Assembly (NCBI GenBank): GCA_037043015.1 | Contig: CM073322.1 | Location: forward strand, 31,863,864-31,927,863 | DNA from: Bryum argenteum | Lineage: Eukaryota; Streptophyta; Bryopsida; Bryales; Bryaceae | Reading direction: 5' to 3' | DNA: 64,000 bases | Part shown: one piece after another, positions 29,587-42,374 of the stretch | Position numbering within the stretch: position 1 is the first letter of the stretch | Layout: every line of letters begins with the position of its first letter | Made by a program: the position numbers and the translations under genes | The notes under the pieces: model-generated | Told to the model about the DNA's origin: nothing | What the model saw: only the letters and a program-made list of their open reading frames with translations | Database searches by the model: none

Positions 29587-32179
29587 ATGGGTGACGGGTA
29601 TTTAAAAGCGGATAGGCCAGTTAGTTACTCTGACGGTTTCATCAGGTTTATCAACGTTGTTGCTGTGGTGAGTTGAAGTTCTCTTTCTTATGTGTAATTC
29701 AGTGTTTGCTAGTTTTCATCATTATTACGAAACCATCACCTCTCGTGTTTGATAGCGAGTATGAGAAGCATCTTCAAGTAAGTACAAGTGTCAACTGGAG
29801 GTTTAGGCGTTATCTGCCTTAAGCCATCTCTACTTCAGTCGGGGTTACAGGAATAGGACGAAAAAGAGTCGATGCCGTGTGGCAAGACTGCGGTTTTAAT
29901 CGTAACAGGAATGCTGGTAAATGACTTGCAGTTGCTTTCGATAGCGCTCATATCGCTAGGCATATGGCTGGCAACAAGACCTGGCGATTGCGAGAAGTAC
30001 GCGACTGTACCAGTTTTCCTGATTGGCGCCTTCTTCTTACTTGTGTAAGTACTTGAATGAAGATTGTATGTGGTTTTAGGTCGTACATTCTGTTTTGCCC
30101 TTCAGGCAAGTGCTGTTTCTGATTAGGCGGCTTGGATTTTGGTGGTGTCCTATCTGAAAAATGCCTCTGAATATGCAGGGCGATGCTGGGACTTTTCGGT
30201 GCCTGGTTCGCACTTGTACAAATCCTATATGCAGTATCCTTGCAAACGATGGAAGAATATGGAGCTCAGATTTCATTTAAGGAGCTTTTAGATATTTCAG
30301 GTTGCTTTGCTAGATGTGTACATTCTGCTTTGATGATGTTTGCAGAGGCTTATATGGACGTTGCCTTAACCAACATCGCTTCAGTACCTGGTGTTGACGT
30401 TCGTGGTGGTCGTCGGGTTTTTGATTTTGACAATATTCCTGTGAGTTGCTGCTAGCCTTTCGACACGAGGTCATGCATCATGCTAGCAATTTATGTCCTT
30501 TGAAGTGTTCAGTCTTTCAGACTTCACCGCTGCATAGTGAAATTCAAGGTCGTTGTCTGAGACGCTAATGATGCCTGAGTGTCGTGGCGATTCAGATTTG
30601 CAACAACAAGCAAAGGAGGAGGTTACAGTGTTGCGGGCCAAACGTAAGTGCTCATTGTCGGTCTACCTTCATCATGCATATAAGTGAATCTGAGTAAATG
30701 CTCGAATAATACAAACTTCTGGTTCCTGCATTGCAAGTTGACATGGTGGTATTGTTCAGATACTTTTGTCTTGAAGTAGACAACGAGGTTTCATTCAAAA
30801 TAATGATAGGAACTGGTTGTGATTCTGGCCATAGCATTGAGTTTTCTTTGTCAAAGTCTTTCGTCGTTCAATTTTAAGCGTTACAGCTCGAGCTACTGGA
30901 TGGTTACGTCCTTCTTGATCATTTTCTATGGTAATTCAATTGTCTTCCATTAATCTCGCAGGTTTAAAGAGTACAGGTTGAAAGATTACTCAGGCTACGT
31001 ACAAGACAGGGTAGGTTTTTGTTCCTTACGACTGGCGCTGTCCTTGAATGGACTATCATCTTAAACTTCTTGAGCTTGCATGAGCTTTTTCAGAGCAGTC
31101 GTTATGTAGGTGTTTACGAATCTCTAGTAATTAGTGTTATTTGATTCGATAGCGGCAAGGCCTCGGGACTTGAAATATCCGCCCACCTTGGATGTTGAAC
31201 AACTTGTCAATGTCCAAATGCAGCTGAACAAGGTTACAAACTGGAATCATCTGAAGGCTGTTATTGCGGCAAGCGACAACTGTGCAAAATTTGATCAAAT
31301 CTCGGTATGTTTGTGCAGTGTCACAAGTTTTATTTTATTTTTGATGTTACATCAGTTAAAGCTGAGTTTAACGTGGTCTCTCACATGTCTGCTACACAGT
31401 CGTAAGATTGGGATAAATTATCTTCATGATCGTTCTAAACAAAGTTTGTTTGATGATTTCAGCCAGTAAATTACCCCTACTCGAGTTTGAATCCTATTCA
31501 GTCTGGTTGCTGTCGTCCTCCCGCAGAGTAAGAATCTCCCACTTGACCTGAATATCTGAGTATACCTACTTCCTGCTATGACTTTAGGTACTTCCATAGC
31601 CGGATGGACGGGCTTTGTGTCATGATGTAATTGTCTACTTTAAGAAGGAGATTTTCTCAATAATGTTCATTGCAGGTGCGGCTACGCGATGACCGGTAAC
31701 GGCACTTTTACCACAACTTCAGTGCCTCTCTCCGCCAACCCAGATTGCACAAGATACTCCAACGATGATTCTATAAAGTGCTACGACTGCGACTCCTGCA
31801 AGTAAGTTTGCAAGCTCGATACGTATTTCCTTTCTCAGAGAAATCCTGCTCTTGCTTCTCGTGGTCACGGCACTTGTAGCTTCTTGTCTCAAGTGACCTG
31901 AATGCAGGGGTGGAGTGGCGCAATCGCTAAAGAAAACTGGGCGAGCAGCAGGCATTATTACTTTGATTCTTTTCTTCATTTTGGTAAGCAACACCGGTCC
32001 CAAACAACTGTTCCATTCCAAGGCAAGTTCGCATTGTCTGTAGCATTGTTAGATGTACTTGCAGGTCTAGTATGAGTGTAATTAAGCAGAAATGTGGTGT
32101 TGTTGCACAGGTGGTGATTTTAGTAACAGCTTGTCACGCGGGGCACCGAGTTGCAAGGGAGCACTGGAGTAGCGTGTAA
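29587..32179 (+). CDS. tetraspanin, plant type
   Basis: Eleven coding exons give 272 residues: 29587-29667, 29932-30044, 30179-30233, 30385-30440, 30596-30643, 30962-31010, 31224-31304, 31463-31527, 31676-31801, 31908-31983, 32111-32179; all junctions are GT-AG and phases agree. Four membrane segments are visible: about residues 20-40 (FINVVAVLLSIALIS), about 55-75 (VPVFLIGAFFLLVAML), about 83-103 (YLVLTFVVVVGFLIL) and near the end (GIITLILFFILVVILVT). The large loop holds the plant GCCRPP motif (residues 176-181) and paired cysteines (ECGYA, CYDCDSCK). Tetraspanins organise membrane microdomains. The length is normal for plant members (about 270-285). The KEYRLKDYS segment is also plant-typical. 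I see no break. Confidence 0.93.
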
Positions 32180-32557
32180 CTCGAATTTTGTTTAGTTTAT
32201 TGTACGTGCAAATTGGAGATGGAGAAATGACTTAGTGTGAGTTGATGGTATCACACATGTAAGGCAGCAGTGTGTGCCAAGAGGATGGCGAGGCTGTTGC
32301 TGTGGGATCGAAAGGCCCCTTAGCAACTTAGTGCTTTATTTATAGAGTTGGCAAGGGACACAAGGTGGCGTCCTTGTCCAGCCTGTATTATGTGACCAGA
32401 TTGAGAATTAAATTTACAAGTTTTAGTGTTGGTTTTTCCATCACAAATGTCGTACGTTTCTATGTTGTGGATGTAACAATCGATTGTTAGCTGTACTGTC
32501 ACAAAATTGGATGGCGCATAAGGAAGGTGCTCAAAAATGGCCCAATTCTGGGTAAGC

Positions 32558-32757
32558 GTTCGTAGCAACTACCAAGGAGGATGGAGGAGGGGTAATGAGC
32601 CCCCTAATTATTTGATGTCTAGACATTAAATGCCAAGGAGTAGGCTTCCAAGGGTAAATTGGGGTCACACACCTCAAATTTGAATTCAAAATTGTCAAAA
32701 ACGGCCTCGGGAGGTCCCCACAGATTCTAGGGTGCCTCCTTGGTAGCTGCCACGAAC
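32558..32757 (+). mobile_element. about 200-bp TIR element (MITE)
   Basis: Inverted ends of 23 bp (32558-32580 and 32735-32757) share TTCGT-GCA-CTACCAAGGAGG with two or three mismatches. Weaker similarity continues outward into 'attctggg' words, so the true ends may lie near 32540 and 32781. It sits about 400 bp past the tetraspanin stop. No coding capacity; target duplication unclear. Confidence 0.6.
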
Positions 32758-32781
32758 CATTGCCCCCCAATTCCCAGAATG

Positions 32782-33978
32782 GAAAATCTTTATGGAAGTT
32801 AATAGTGTACGTAATTTTTGTACATGGGCAAAGTAAGTGGAACCATAGTCAAAGTGGATTCATCATTTTTGGACCATTTTACAATAGTACCCTTCTTAAG
32901 GCTAGACTTGGAGTGAAGTTTTCTATGCATTTCAAGGGTTTACACTTCACAGTATTAAGTTACGATGCTTTTGTCCGTCGCCATGGCGACAGCTTGCTCG
33001 CATCGAGCCGCAACATTCGAGTAGGTAGAAGCACCATTGGAGTAGGCAAAAACAACATTCGATCACCAAAAATGGGATTGATTAGTTAGTGAAGGGAGGA
33101 CAAGCCATTGATTAGACCACAACATTTGAAGGGGACTAGCATGGAGCGACAAGTAAGCGGAACACACCAGTTGAGTAGAGTGCACCGAAGAGAGCTGAGC
33201 TTGGAGCAAAGACCAATCAAGCCACACAAATTCAGAAAGGCACACCAAGATAAATTGAGCTTGGAGCAACGAGCCACCAAGCCACACCAATCAAGCGTTT
33301 GTAGGGCTTAGAGCAGACCAAACTCCATTCCTTCTTCAAATTTTATAAAAAATTATTTCTTAGATAATGGCTACTTTTGGAGTTCATATGCATTAAACAT
33401 TTGTGCGTTGGTGCTACTTAAATTGCATATCCTAACTTTTTATGCATTCTAAGGGGATATGCGATTTATTGATGCGGAAAGGCAACAACTTTGAAGAGCC
33501 AAAACTTCTTCATCTAAGGTTTGTTATGGATGAAATCACTTGTGTTAGGTCCCAAATCAAGTCTAGTTTGCGTGGTAATTTGAGGACCCATGAAATTATG
33601 TAAGAAATAATGGCATGCATCTTAGTAAAGACAACTCTTGCTTTTGATTTCCTAAAGCATGGGCCATGTTTTACCAATGCAAGCCGACCGTGTGATATCA
33701 AATATAGTTTTTCATGAAATTTTGTTTCATGACCATGATCTTAATGTGATTCTAAAATGGTGCCCTAATTTTGCACCCTATACTATTTGTTTTTAATATT
33801 TATGACATAGTTGAAAGTTATTGAGGACCTTCATTGATTACAAGCTACATCAATGCTCATAAGCATGACATTTGGAAGTGGTGAGTAACCCTATTTACCC
33901 ATGAAATTTGAAGTCCATTGTTGGAATTTCCTCAAATGCCCAATCTTCACCAAATGCATGCATCTTACAACCTATCTC

Positions 33979-34017
<39 letters not shown>

Positions 34018-34352
34018 CAGAATTCACGAAGGGATTTGCTCATTTTAGAGGAAAGTTGAAGGTTGCTACCCCATGTGCTTTCAATTAGGACATTTCCAAT
34101 GGTTATATAACCATATATACAACGTGAAGCATTTGGCGGCCTGCCGAAGAATCGCTCCACACCTACCCATGCTAGTGGTAGTGGCCCGCAAGAGGAAGTA
34201 GCTTGCCCCAACCTTGGCTACCCATCCATGCACCTCCCACTTAAACACGTCCTTTACTTAAAGGTAACACGCTTGACATTTGAAAGATTTTATACTACCT
34301 CAAAACCTCAAAACTTTTAGACTTTTGGACTTCAAATAGTTCTAAATTCTTA
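32782..34352. other. intergenic, short repeats and a poly-A run
   Basis: 33180-33300 holds two or three imperfect copies of a 'gagcttggagcaa ... aagccacac' unit, open in both strands but without a recognisable product. About 33 A residues lie at 33980-34013. No gene supported. Confidence 0.5.
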
Positions 34353-34865
34353 TTAACCCCTAAAAATCCAAGCATTTTTTGGACTTCCAAAACCAAAAAC
34401 TACGATTTTCTACCACCTTGTTCGAATTGAGACATGGTCAAGAATTTTATTGTTTATCTGTACTTTCAACCGTAAGATCTCAAACCTACCTACTATCACT
34501 ACTACCATGTGAAATTCCAATCGTTGGATCTTTATCATTTGTGAGATCATAACATTCAAAGTTGGTGCAAGAGTTTTTTCGGGCATTGCTTGTGAGACAT
34601 TGTTTCCATGGAGCAAAGAGAAAATTGAAGATTGTTACCCCAAACATAATTCCCATATTTTTTTTCATATGGGTAATCAAGTTGGGTACGCTCATGCAAA
34701 ATTTTGGAAATTCATTCCATTTTTGTGACCGTCATGCAAATTATTTCGTAAAAGAAGGTCTAAAAACAACGATATAGTAAAACATGCATTTCATTCGATA
34801 TATTTGGCTTGATTAAAGATCCCAACGGCAAGTAGGTGCCTTTATGAGTTTGTGAAATTTGAGGG

Positions 34866-34897
<32 letters not shown>

Positions 34898-35317
34898 GAA
34901 AATTCCAAAACCTTAAATTTTGACAAATTTTGTAAGAGTTAATTTAGAAATTACTAGAAATTGTGAAGATTGTTTTTGTAATTTTTGAGGGCTGCCCTTG
35001 TGAAATTGACAAACTTTATGACTTGGGTCACTTTGGAACTCAAGTAGTGATTTGTTCATGAACATATTTCCAAAAAAAAAAAAAAAAAATCAAAAAAAGA
35101 CTAAATTTAAACTGCCTTTTTGGACTTCAAACCCAAAATTTGTAGATGAAGGTTCTAAAATTGGAATTTGGATTTGCAAATTTTACCACATGCACTTTGC
35201 GGTGTAAGGAGAACCCAGTAAAAATTTTATATAAAAAAAATTTCTTTTAACCCCTTCATCTAGGCTGCACGAAATAGGAAACCTCCACTTTGGTGGCCGT
35301 GGATATTTAGGGGTTAA
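34353..35317 (+). mobile_element. TTAA-family B element, 965 bp
   Basis: It starts TTAACCCCTAAAAATCC and ends GGATATTTAGGGGTTAA, so both ends are TTAA plus an inverted CCCCTAAA. It is nearly identical along its length to 36582-37519. It contains short accidental open frames and two internal A-rich runs, but no transposase. A non-autonomous DNA element; the TTAA target and CCC terminus suggest a piggyBac-like (or Kolobok-like) origin, which is inference. Confidence 0.72.
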
Positions 35318-36581
35318 GATGTGGTACAAGAATTGATTCACCGAGGTTATTTAGCTAGTCCGTTAAAAAAGGGTGTGGATTCAAAGAGGTGCTACATTCA
35401 GCAACCCTTTGTTCCTAGCTACATTTAGTTGATCTTTTAGCCAATCTCTTCAATTCTGTAAAACAAGGTTTGAAAACTTAATGACTTTTTTGAAAGAGCT
35501 TAGGCACAGAAGGGTTAAACGTCATAATTATTAAATTGCAAAAACTTGAGTGCTTTATGTTTCTTTAGTTCAAGCTAAATCCACATGATAGGCATCTCTT
35601 CAAAATTATATCTTACTAGTTAACCCCTAAAGTTCACTAAGGCCATATTCTCGTCGATTAGGATTTGGTGAGCTCTCCATTTCAAATTTAGTTTTATGAA
35701 GTTGTAACCTTTGACAAGTTGGAAAGATTTTCCAAACCTTTCCAAAAATTCCTTTCTAGCTTCAAACTTTAGGAGATATTTACGATCAAAGTTTGAACTC
35801 TATTCAAAATCTGTCCAAAATCGCCCAAAATTGCCCAAAACTCCCTAAAACTGCCCAAACTGTGGTATATGCTTGTTTATTCCCCAAATTTGCCCAAAAT
35901 TGTTTAAATCACAAAAACGTCAAAACTCACCAATTATTGAAATTTTAAATTTTTTTGGGTATTATTTTTTTGGTACATGTAAATAAGTTTTTGAGGCATA
36001 ATCTCACCTTCGAATTTTCAATCCAATCATTCCCCACATTCCATTTTCATTGTCAAAGATTGCCTTTGTGGTTGAATTTTAGCATACCTCCATGTGGATA
36101 ATCAAGCATTTCTTTACGTTTTATAGGTTGTATAGACGAGTTCCTAACTCACAATAATTTGAAGAGCGACACATCAAATCTTCTACCAAAATAGGTTATT
36201 TGGCCCTCAAAATACTAGTCACCCTTCTACAACAAGGAAAACTTTTTCTCCAGCTTTGAGCATTATGATCTCACAATTGGTAGAGAATTTGAATTTGACA
36301 TTTTGATAGTCATCTACACATACAAGTAAGGTATAGAAGGCCAATGTAAAGAGAGCGCCGATTTCACCCTTAACTCTATACACTACCCCCGTCATAGGCA
36401 AGAACATAGGGATTACTTCTCTCCTCTTGGAGGGTAGGCCCTAAACGATTTTCTACTTATAGAGAGAGAGAGCAGAAATTCTATTAGAGTGATATATAAA
36501 CAAGTTTGTCGGCTTCTAAAGCTTTTCATTATGAGATCTTGCGAGTTGATGATAAGTAGTAATTGCTCCATGTTGACGGTC
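35318..36581. other. intergenic between the two B elements
   Basis: AT-rich. A further TTAACCCCTAAAG start is at about 35621 but I could not find its partner end. Repeated 'tgcccaaaa' words at 35815-35900. No gene supported. Confidence 0.45.
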
Positions 36582-37519
36582 TTAACCCCTAAAAATTCAA
36601 GAGTTTTTTGGACTTCCAAAACCAAAAACTGCGATTTTCTACTACCTTGTTCGGATTGAGACATGGTCAAAAAATTTATTGTTTATCTGCACTTTCAATC
36701 GTAAGATCTCAAACCTACCTACTATCACTACTACCATGTGAAATTTCAATCCTTGGATTTTTATCATTTGTGAGATCATAACATTCAAAGTTGGTGCAAG
36801 AGTTTTTTCGGGCATTGCTTGTGAGACATTGTTTCCATGGAGCAAAGAGAAAATTGAAGATTGTTACCCCAAACATAATTCCCATATTTTTTTTCATATG
36901 GGTAATCAAGTTGGGTACGCTCATGCAAAATTTTGGAAATTCATTCCATTTTTGTGACCTTCATGCAAATTATTTCGTAAAAGAAGGTCTAAAAACAACA
37001 ATATAGTAAAACATGCATTTCATTCAATATATTTGGCTTAATTAAAGATCCCAACGGCGAGTAGGTGCCTTTATAAGTTTGTGAAGTTTGAGAAAAAATA
37101 AATTGGGAAAATTCCAAAACCTTAAATTTTGACAAATTTTGTAAGAGTTAATTCAGAAATTACAAGAAATTGTGAAGATTGTTTTTGTAATTTTTGAGGG
37201 CTGCCCTTGTGGAATTGACAAACTTTTTGACTTGGGTCACTTTGGAACTCAAGTAGTGATTTGTTCATGAACATATTTCCAAAAAAAAAATTCAAAAAAA
37301 GACTAAATTTAAACTGCCCTTTTTGGACTTCAAACCTAAAATTTCTAGATAAAGGTTCTAAAATTGGAATTTGGATTTGCAAATTTTACCACGTGCACTT
37401 TGCGGTGTAAGGAGCACCCATTGAAAAATTTAGGAAAAAATATTACTTTTAACCCCTTCATCTAGGCTACCCGAAATAGGAAACCTCCACTTTGGTGGCC
37501 GTGGATCTTTAGGGGTTAA
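36582..37519 (+). mobile_element. TTAA-family B element, 938 bp
   Basis: It starts TTAACCCCTAAAAATTC and ends GGATCTTTAGGGGTTAA. It differs from the 34353 copy by scattered substitutions and shorter A-runs. The same orientation and 1.3-kb spacing allow either two insertions or a local duplication; the DNA between the copies is not repeated. Confidence 0.72.
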
Positions 37520-38249
37520 TACTAAATTATCTCGGCCTTATGCTACTTTGATTTAAGGGTGGCTTTACACTATTGACCATGGTCCTCTAAATTTGTGATT
37601 GGAGAGTAAAGTGGTGCAATCTGCCTTTACACTACCTTAAAAAAGGAGAATGACCACTAACTTTGAGGTCTCCAAAGTATGCTAAATTTTGCATAGTGGA
37701 TAATGATTTCATTGTCTCATTGATTATAGTTGAGGCGAAGCAAATACCTCGACTCAAGTACAATCAAGAAAACCATGAGGCTCAAAAACCATCGATTGGC
37801 TAGACTTCAATTATACTTTAAAAAAAAGAGGAAAAAGCGGAGGATAAGAGAGAGAGTAATGAGGATTTATATTAAAAAATTGTTTTCCAAATCCAGATTT
37901 GCTCTACACTACAAGAGTGACCAAGCCACTCAAAATTCCATAACTGAGTTATCATACTCACGACTCTTGGCCAAGAACCACCACCATGAAATTGATTTTA
38001 ATTTTCTTGATCACGGCTCTTGGTCGATAAAAAAAAAAGGCATGAAGTGACACTTCACAAGAAACCGAACTTCACGAGCGGCTCCGTCAAAAGATTCACG
38101 GGATCGATGCCGTTTCTAGAAGGACCCTTTTCTCACTAACCAGAAGAGTTCCCGGTTGACCCCAAACGTCTAATTACGGTTAACACCTGAGCCAGCTGGA
38201 ATAAAAACCGACCCCACCAGATGTCGACTTGGCACCCAGCGTGGACTCC

Positions 38250-38257
38250 CACGTGGC
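38250..38257 (+). promoter_or_regulatory. G-box upstream of the patatin gene
   Basis: CACGTGGC, the core bound by bZIP and bHLH factors and part of ABA-response elements, sits in a GC-rich island (38060-38400) in otherwise AT-rich DNA upstream of the phospholipase gene. Its link to that gene is inferred from position only. Confidence 0.4.
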
Positions 38258-39582
38258 ACCCACCCCATGTCGGAGCGGAAGGGCCTACCTTCGGCCCCCA
38301 CCAACCGTCCGATGTCGAGCCCCAACGGCCACGATCTCACGATCCCTTGTCGAGCTTTTGCGCTTTGTACCAAATCCGGCAACGATCCCCTGAATGACTT
38401 GGAGATTGCACTTTGCAGCCGCTTTCAGTTTGGCATGTTTTCAAATCTTTTCAAGGTCCTTTCTGGTGATGATTCAGGTAGAGATGGTGAGTTTAGGGTC
38501 CTTGCACTCGAGCGATATGTTCGCTGTACTCCAAGTGTTGAGCTCTTACAGGATTTGTCAGTTGCCAGAGCTTGCCTTAGCGTTCTTGAGACGAACACAC
38601 GCGCGAATTTTCATTGGATTGAAGTGTGAGCAGCAAGAGCGGTGTGCACTCAGATGGAGACGATCTATTGTTGTTTCAAGAATTTGAGCTCTACGTAATC
38701 TTTATCGAGTTTTTGTTCAAGATCGGACATGGAGCAAGCAAATGCGAAGGAGCATCCTGTTCCTGTCACTCCGGCGCCACCAAAAAAAATTAATGCTGGT
38801 ACTTTTGGATATGCCTTGTTAGGTCGTACATTACCGAATTTTTGAACTTGACGATTACTGTAGTGGACGTTTCAACAGAGTCTCAGTGTTTAATGTATAT
38901 GGTAATGTTTCAAGTTATGTATTTTGTACTTTTAGAAGAGGTATCAAGGCATGATCTCATCGTTCGGATCTTCAATTGGTGGCCGTGCTTCACCAACTTC
39001 ACAGGCCATTGTAGTTCCTCTTGTCGGGAGCTTGTTGCCAGGATTCCTTTCTTGTGATGAGTGGATTTCATACTGCAAGGTCCTAATCGATGATCAAGTG
39101 TAGAGTTCGTTTTAGCCTGGAGCTTTCAAAGTTCAGATGGGAGTGAGCTTGGATTGTGGTATGAGGATCAGAATCCGTTCGACTCCCGCTTAGAGTAAAT
39201 ATGGTTCGGGGCACTCTTGAACCATTTTCATTTGAGGCTAATAAGCATTGTCCCTGATTAGTTACTACGGTACTCTTCTTTTGAGCGACCCTCTTGTAGC
39301 ACTAAGACAAATCATTAGTTGATACAAATCCATCACGGAGCACAGTTGTTACTATTAGAGCAATTTTTTTTAGATGGATGTTGCTTTAAGCGTGTACGGC
39401 AGCTGAGTTTTTGAATACAGATTTATTTTTCTGTAAGCGAGCTGTAACATATACTCTTTTTTTAGAGTTTTAAGATCAGGGAATCTGATTTTTTTGCATA
39501 TGGAGCAAATCAGGCAGTAACTCGAGCGCAATTTGATTTTTGAAATTTGAGCTTAGTGGGTGCAGGGCCTGGGGCGAGGTCG

Positions 39583-42374
39583 ATGGCGCACCATCAGATG
39601 AGAAGAGACAGTGGGCCGGTTCCAGTTCCTCGTAGAGATACCGGGCCGCCTCCTCGGAGGCTTTACCATGCGGAGTCCATAAATGAGAATCAAGAGTACC
39701 ATAAAGACTCTGGGATGCACAACGGCATGAACAGTAGTGCTGCATTGAGAGACGATGGAGGCATTTCTCGCATGTCCAGCGCCACCATGGTGGGCATCCG
39801 AGCTTTTCTGGACTCGTACCCATCCAAGCCTATAGAATCGTATCCATCCAAGCCTTTAGAAGCAGATGCAGCAGCGCCCATTCAACGAGGACCCATTGGA
39901 GGCGGCAAGTCGGGGCTCCAGGGCTGGGACTCTGACCTTCTGGATCTCCCCATTGGCGAGGGCGGTCCCCCTTCTAAACGCAAGCTGTGTATATTGAGTA
40001 TGGATGGAGGTGGCATTCGAGGACTCATTGCGGCTCGCATACTAACTCGCCTGGAGAAACTTATCCAGGTAGTCCATTCCTACTCTTTGCAGCAGCAGCT
40101 CCTGTTCAATACACTCTATTCGCGTTCTCCACGATGAATGCTCACAAATTGCTGTTTGGTTGTTTTTTTGTTGAGGTTAAAAGTACAAAATGCTGGAGGA
40201 TAGTTTTACTATGTTCCCACTTTGAGCTGTGGTTATAATATATAATTCACATGCATGTTTGACTGGGTATAGCTGCATCCTGGTGATCTGAATGATAGGA
40301 GAGTTTTTTTGTAATATATAATCGCCAACGGGGGCTGTTGTGTCTTCTCCTGGAGATGATCTGATGTGTTGATGTTGATTTTGCGCTTATTGTGAATTAC
40401 AGGAAAAGCTAGGAGACGAAGCAGGTGAGGTGCATCTGAGTGACTACTTCGATCTTTTCACAGGCACCAGTACTGGGGCTATTCTGGCGACCATGCTGGT
40501 GATACCAGACGAGAAGGGACGACCTCTGTTCACAGCGAAAGGCTGTTGTGAGTTTTACTCCAAAAATGGGAGTTACATCTTTCGTCCACGGTGGTATGAT
40601 CCCTTTCACGGCTCAGTAAGGCAATTGTACAGACCAAAGTACTCGCCACGGAGATTTGAGAATCTGCTCAAGGAGTATACGGTCCGGAAAGATGGGACCG
40701 TACTTACTTTGTTGGACACTCTCAAGCCCCTGCTCATCACCTCTTTTGACATTTCTCGAGCTACTCCGTTCTTCTTTGTGCGGCAGGCAGCCGCTAATGA
40801 CCCCAGCCGCAACTTCAGGTACAAATCTTCCTACTTTTAAGTAAAAATATTTCACATTCTTCTTCACCAAAGCATGAGCGTAGCAGCTATGCTCTCCTCT
40901 TCATGTATAAACCTCCGAACATCAGTTATGTTTTGTGGAGCTCAACGGCATCGATATGTGGTGATTCAGTTTGTGGGAAGCGTGTCGAGCAACGGCAGCA
41001 GCGCCCACTTTCTTTCCACCTGCATTCGTTACGTCTGTCGATGGCAAATTCCAGGGAACCATGATCGATGGAGGTGCTATTCAAAACAATCCGGTATTTT
41101 TTCACCCTCAACTCCGTGACACTTGAGGATAATATTTTTATGCACGATTTCTAAAATGGAACACGTTGTGGTGTAGGCATTGGTTGCGACAACACATGCA
41201 ATTGCTAACAACGACGATTTCCCGTACGCAACAAGCCTCAACGACCTTCTGGTGCGCCTACTTTTACCTCTCGAGCACTTCGGTCATTCTGGAGATCACC
41301 GTATCATTGAATCAAGCATGCTAAATGTATTGTATTATGGTGGCAGATATTGTCGCTGGGAGCTGGACAAGCAGACCTCAAGCACGAATTAGCCAAAGCG
41401 AGGAAATGGGGAATGACAGGGTGGGTGCGGCCTCTCATGAACATCATGATGGAAGGCACTGCTGGTGAGTACATTCTCTCAATCGTACACATGGAAACAT
41501 TATTGATCCTTTCCAGCTAAGACCTTACCAAACAGTAAACAAACAGTATAATCCTTTCCAGCCCTTACCAAACAACAATCTGGTCATGTGAACGACCAAC
41601 CACACCAACACACCAGTTTGTTACTACTTTGTAACCTACTAGTGAACATACTAAACCCAAAGAGGTTCCTGCTCAGGGAGAGTCAGTAGTACTGCACCAT
41701 ACCACGGATGTTATGTGCTGTACGTGTACATAATCAAATGGACATTATATTCAAATTTAATGGAGATCATATTCACGCCAGCTCTAATAGGGGTATGGTG
41801 TTCTCTAATTATTGATCCTTGATCTGATTAGTGCTGTTTTCTTCTCTGCAGACACGGTAGATTACCAATTAGCAGCTGCATTTGCCGGCCACAAGTGCGC
41901 TGAGAATTATCTTCGGATACAGGTGATGTCAACTTCCAATGATCTGCTGTCCTGAGTATGGAAATGAGCCTGCAATTCTCTAACACAGAAGAGGTTCCTG
42001 TGCAGCTTTCTGGGCTTCCCAACAAGACATCACTCATGGATTGTTGCACGCCGGAGAACATTCAGGACCTGATCAACTGCACGGAAGAGCTTTTACAACG
42101 GAAAGCAGAGATGCGGAATGAGAACGGGGATCGGATTACACTGGAGGAGACATTCGATGAGCGGCTGTCATGGTTTGCAGATCAGTTGATCATTCAGAAG
42201 AAGCTGCGAGAGGAGCCTCCCACGGACCCATCGTTCGCGGAGCACTCACTGCCGCCTTACAGACAGGAGGGCATGGGTCCGCAAGGCCAGATGGTGTCTC
42301 CTCTCTTTGCTCACATGTTTGAGAATTCCAAGGACTTTGGTGACTCCAAGAAAGCTAGGTCCTTTCGGTTTTGA
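39583..42374 (+). CDS. patatin-like phospholipase
   Basis: Seven exons: 39583-40068, 40403-40818, 40970-41093, 41177-41251, 41347-41464, 41852-41922, 42006-42374, all GT-AG with matching phases, giving 552 residues. Residues 141-147 are DGGGIRG (oxyanion hole). GTSTGA at 183-188 holds the nucleophile Ser185, and IDGG at 333-336 holds the catalytic Asp334, so the Ser-Asp dyad of patatin acyl hydrolases is complete. The N-terminal 130 residues are an Arg/Pro-rich, probably disordered extension with a small repeat (SYPSKPIE, SYPSKPLE). The start is the first ATG after a 'gtgcag' acceptor-like site, so an upstream untranslated exon is likely. It would release fatty acids from membrane lipids; plant relatives act in lipid signalling and defence. 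The C-terminus (LPPYRQEG, FAHMFENS) is lineage-specific to my eye. Confidence 0.9.

Noticed and set aside
34410-37006. Paired short frames repeated in both family B elements (starting MLHGNNVSQ, MSVPNLITH and MVQEFFRAL)
   Set aside because: They repeat only because the two elements are near-identical copies; they overlap on opposite strands and have no domain.
38267-38687. A separate small gene upstream of patatin (120-codon frame)
   Set aside because: It has no recognisable domain and lies in the GC-rich promoter or leader region; more likely 5' UTR sequence.
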